Origin: Eudromia elegans
Taxonomy: Eukaryota; Chordata; Aves; Tinamiformes; Tinamidae
Assembly: GCA_003342815.1 (NCBI GenBank)
Contig: PTEX01000300.1
Coordinates: forward strand, 422,432 to 486,431
Reading direction: 5' to 3'
Length of the DNA: 64,000 nucleotides
In this document: piece by piece, positions 63,633 to 64,000 of the stretch
Numbering within the stretch: position 1 is the stretch's first letter
How the letters are laid out: every line of letters starts with the position of its first letter
Notes under the pieces: model-generated
The model's input: only the letters and a program-made list of their open reading frames with translations
The model's database searches: none
Told to the model about the DNA's origin: nothing
Made by a program: the position numbers and the translations under genes

Positions 63633-63790
63633 AAAAGCTGAATTCTACCATATTTAAGTCTGCAGACAAAAAAAACCCAGGTCTTTTCTGAAGAAAATTT
63701 ATGTTCTGAAATTTCCTCAGTCACTGAGTGAATAAAATCTCATATAGAGTATGATCAGAAAGCACCATTTTCTCAGGGCTTTTTTGTTGT

Positions 63791-64000
63791 TCATAGAATC
63801 ATAGAATCATAGAATGGCTAGGGTTGGAAGGGACCTGTAGAGGTCATCTAGTCCAACCCCCCTGCACACGCAGGGTCCCTAGAGCATGTGGCACAGGGTG
63901 ATGTCCAGGCAGGTTTGGAAGATCTCCAGAGAAGGAGACTCCACCACCTCTCTGGGCAGCCTGTTCCAGGGCTCTGTCACCCTCACCGTTAAGAAATTCT
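63791..64000 (-). mobile_element. Young CR1 LINE copy, running off the window
   Basis: Three octamers (tcatagaat repeats, 63791-63815) mark the 3' end, followed by the CR1 tail in reverse complement up to the last base of the window. Over the shared 210 bases it differs from the 27.5 kb copy by only about five changes, one of them a single-base deletion near 63879. The 5' extent lies beyond the window, so it may carry more of ORF2. Confidence 0.97.

Larger units (their letters stand above)
55061..63790. other. Unique AT-rich stretch
   Basis: No gene or recognisable transposon. It includes a G+C-richer patch (about 57640-57900), a 13-bp tandem duplication (58691-58717), an A-rich tract (about 62928-62963) and an AT/AC repeat (63541-63632). 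Frames at 55189-55482, 59224-59640 and 61661-61990 are unlike known proteins. Confidence 0.6.

Overview
This window looks like vertebrate nuclear DNA, most probably from a bird. The main evidence is a set of CR1 non-LTR retrotransposon fragments. Several end in the diagnostic 3' octamer repeat (ATTCTATG)n next to the conserved CR1 3' tail, and several still show pieces of the CR1 reverse transcriptase. CR1 also occurs in crocodilians and turtles, so 'bird' is an inference. I see no Alu, L1 or other mammalian-type repeats. The DNA is AT-rich, with simple repeats and short homopolymers typical of non-coding vertebrate sequence.

I found no host gene, tRNA, rRNA, operon, CRISPR array or prokaryotic system. 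All open frames are short (177 codons or fewer). Those I can explain are CR1 remnants or frames kept open by simple repeats; the rest resemble no protein family I know. The window is best read as an intergenic stretch or the inside of one or more very large introns. Sequence alone cannot decide between these.

Layout: 1-3.7 kb unique AT-rich DNA; 3.74-4.48 kb a very old CR1 copy (+); 6.13-6.26 kb an old CR1 3' tail (+); 10.4-10.64 kb a CR1 tail (-); 16.83-17.83 kb a 1-kb CR1 copy (+) with RT remnant and intact 3' end; 22.97-23.03 kb a 60-base poly-T run; 26.24-26.40 kb a purine-rich GGCAA minisatellite; 27.47-28.03 kb a young CR1 copy (-) whose reading frame is still open; 29.85-30.48 kb a CR1 copy (+) missing both ends; 31.9-32.4 kb an old CR1 RT fragment (-); 34.31 kb an 8-N gap; 34.78-34.97 kb a long hexamer pyrimidine tract; 35-63.8 kb mostly unique AT-rich DNA with AT, CA and CAA microsatellites; and 63.79 kb to the end a young CR1 tail (-) that runs off the window.

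No genes can be shown to work together here. The main interest is the layered history of CR1 insertion (at least three age classes), the unusual simple-sequence tracts, a set of very short tandem duplications, and a few weak exon-like signals that need transcript or conservation data. I did not find a new biological system.
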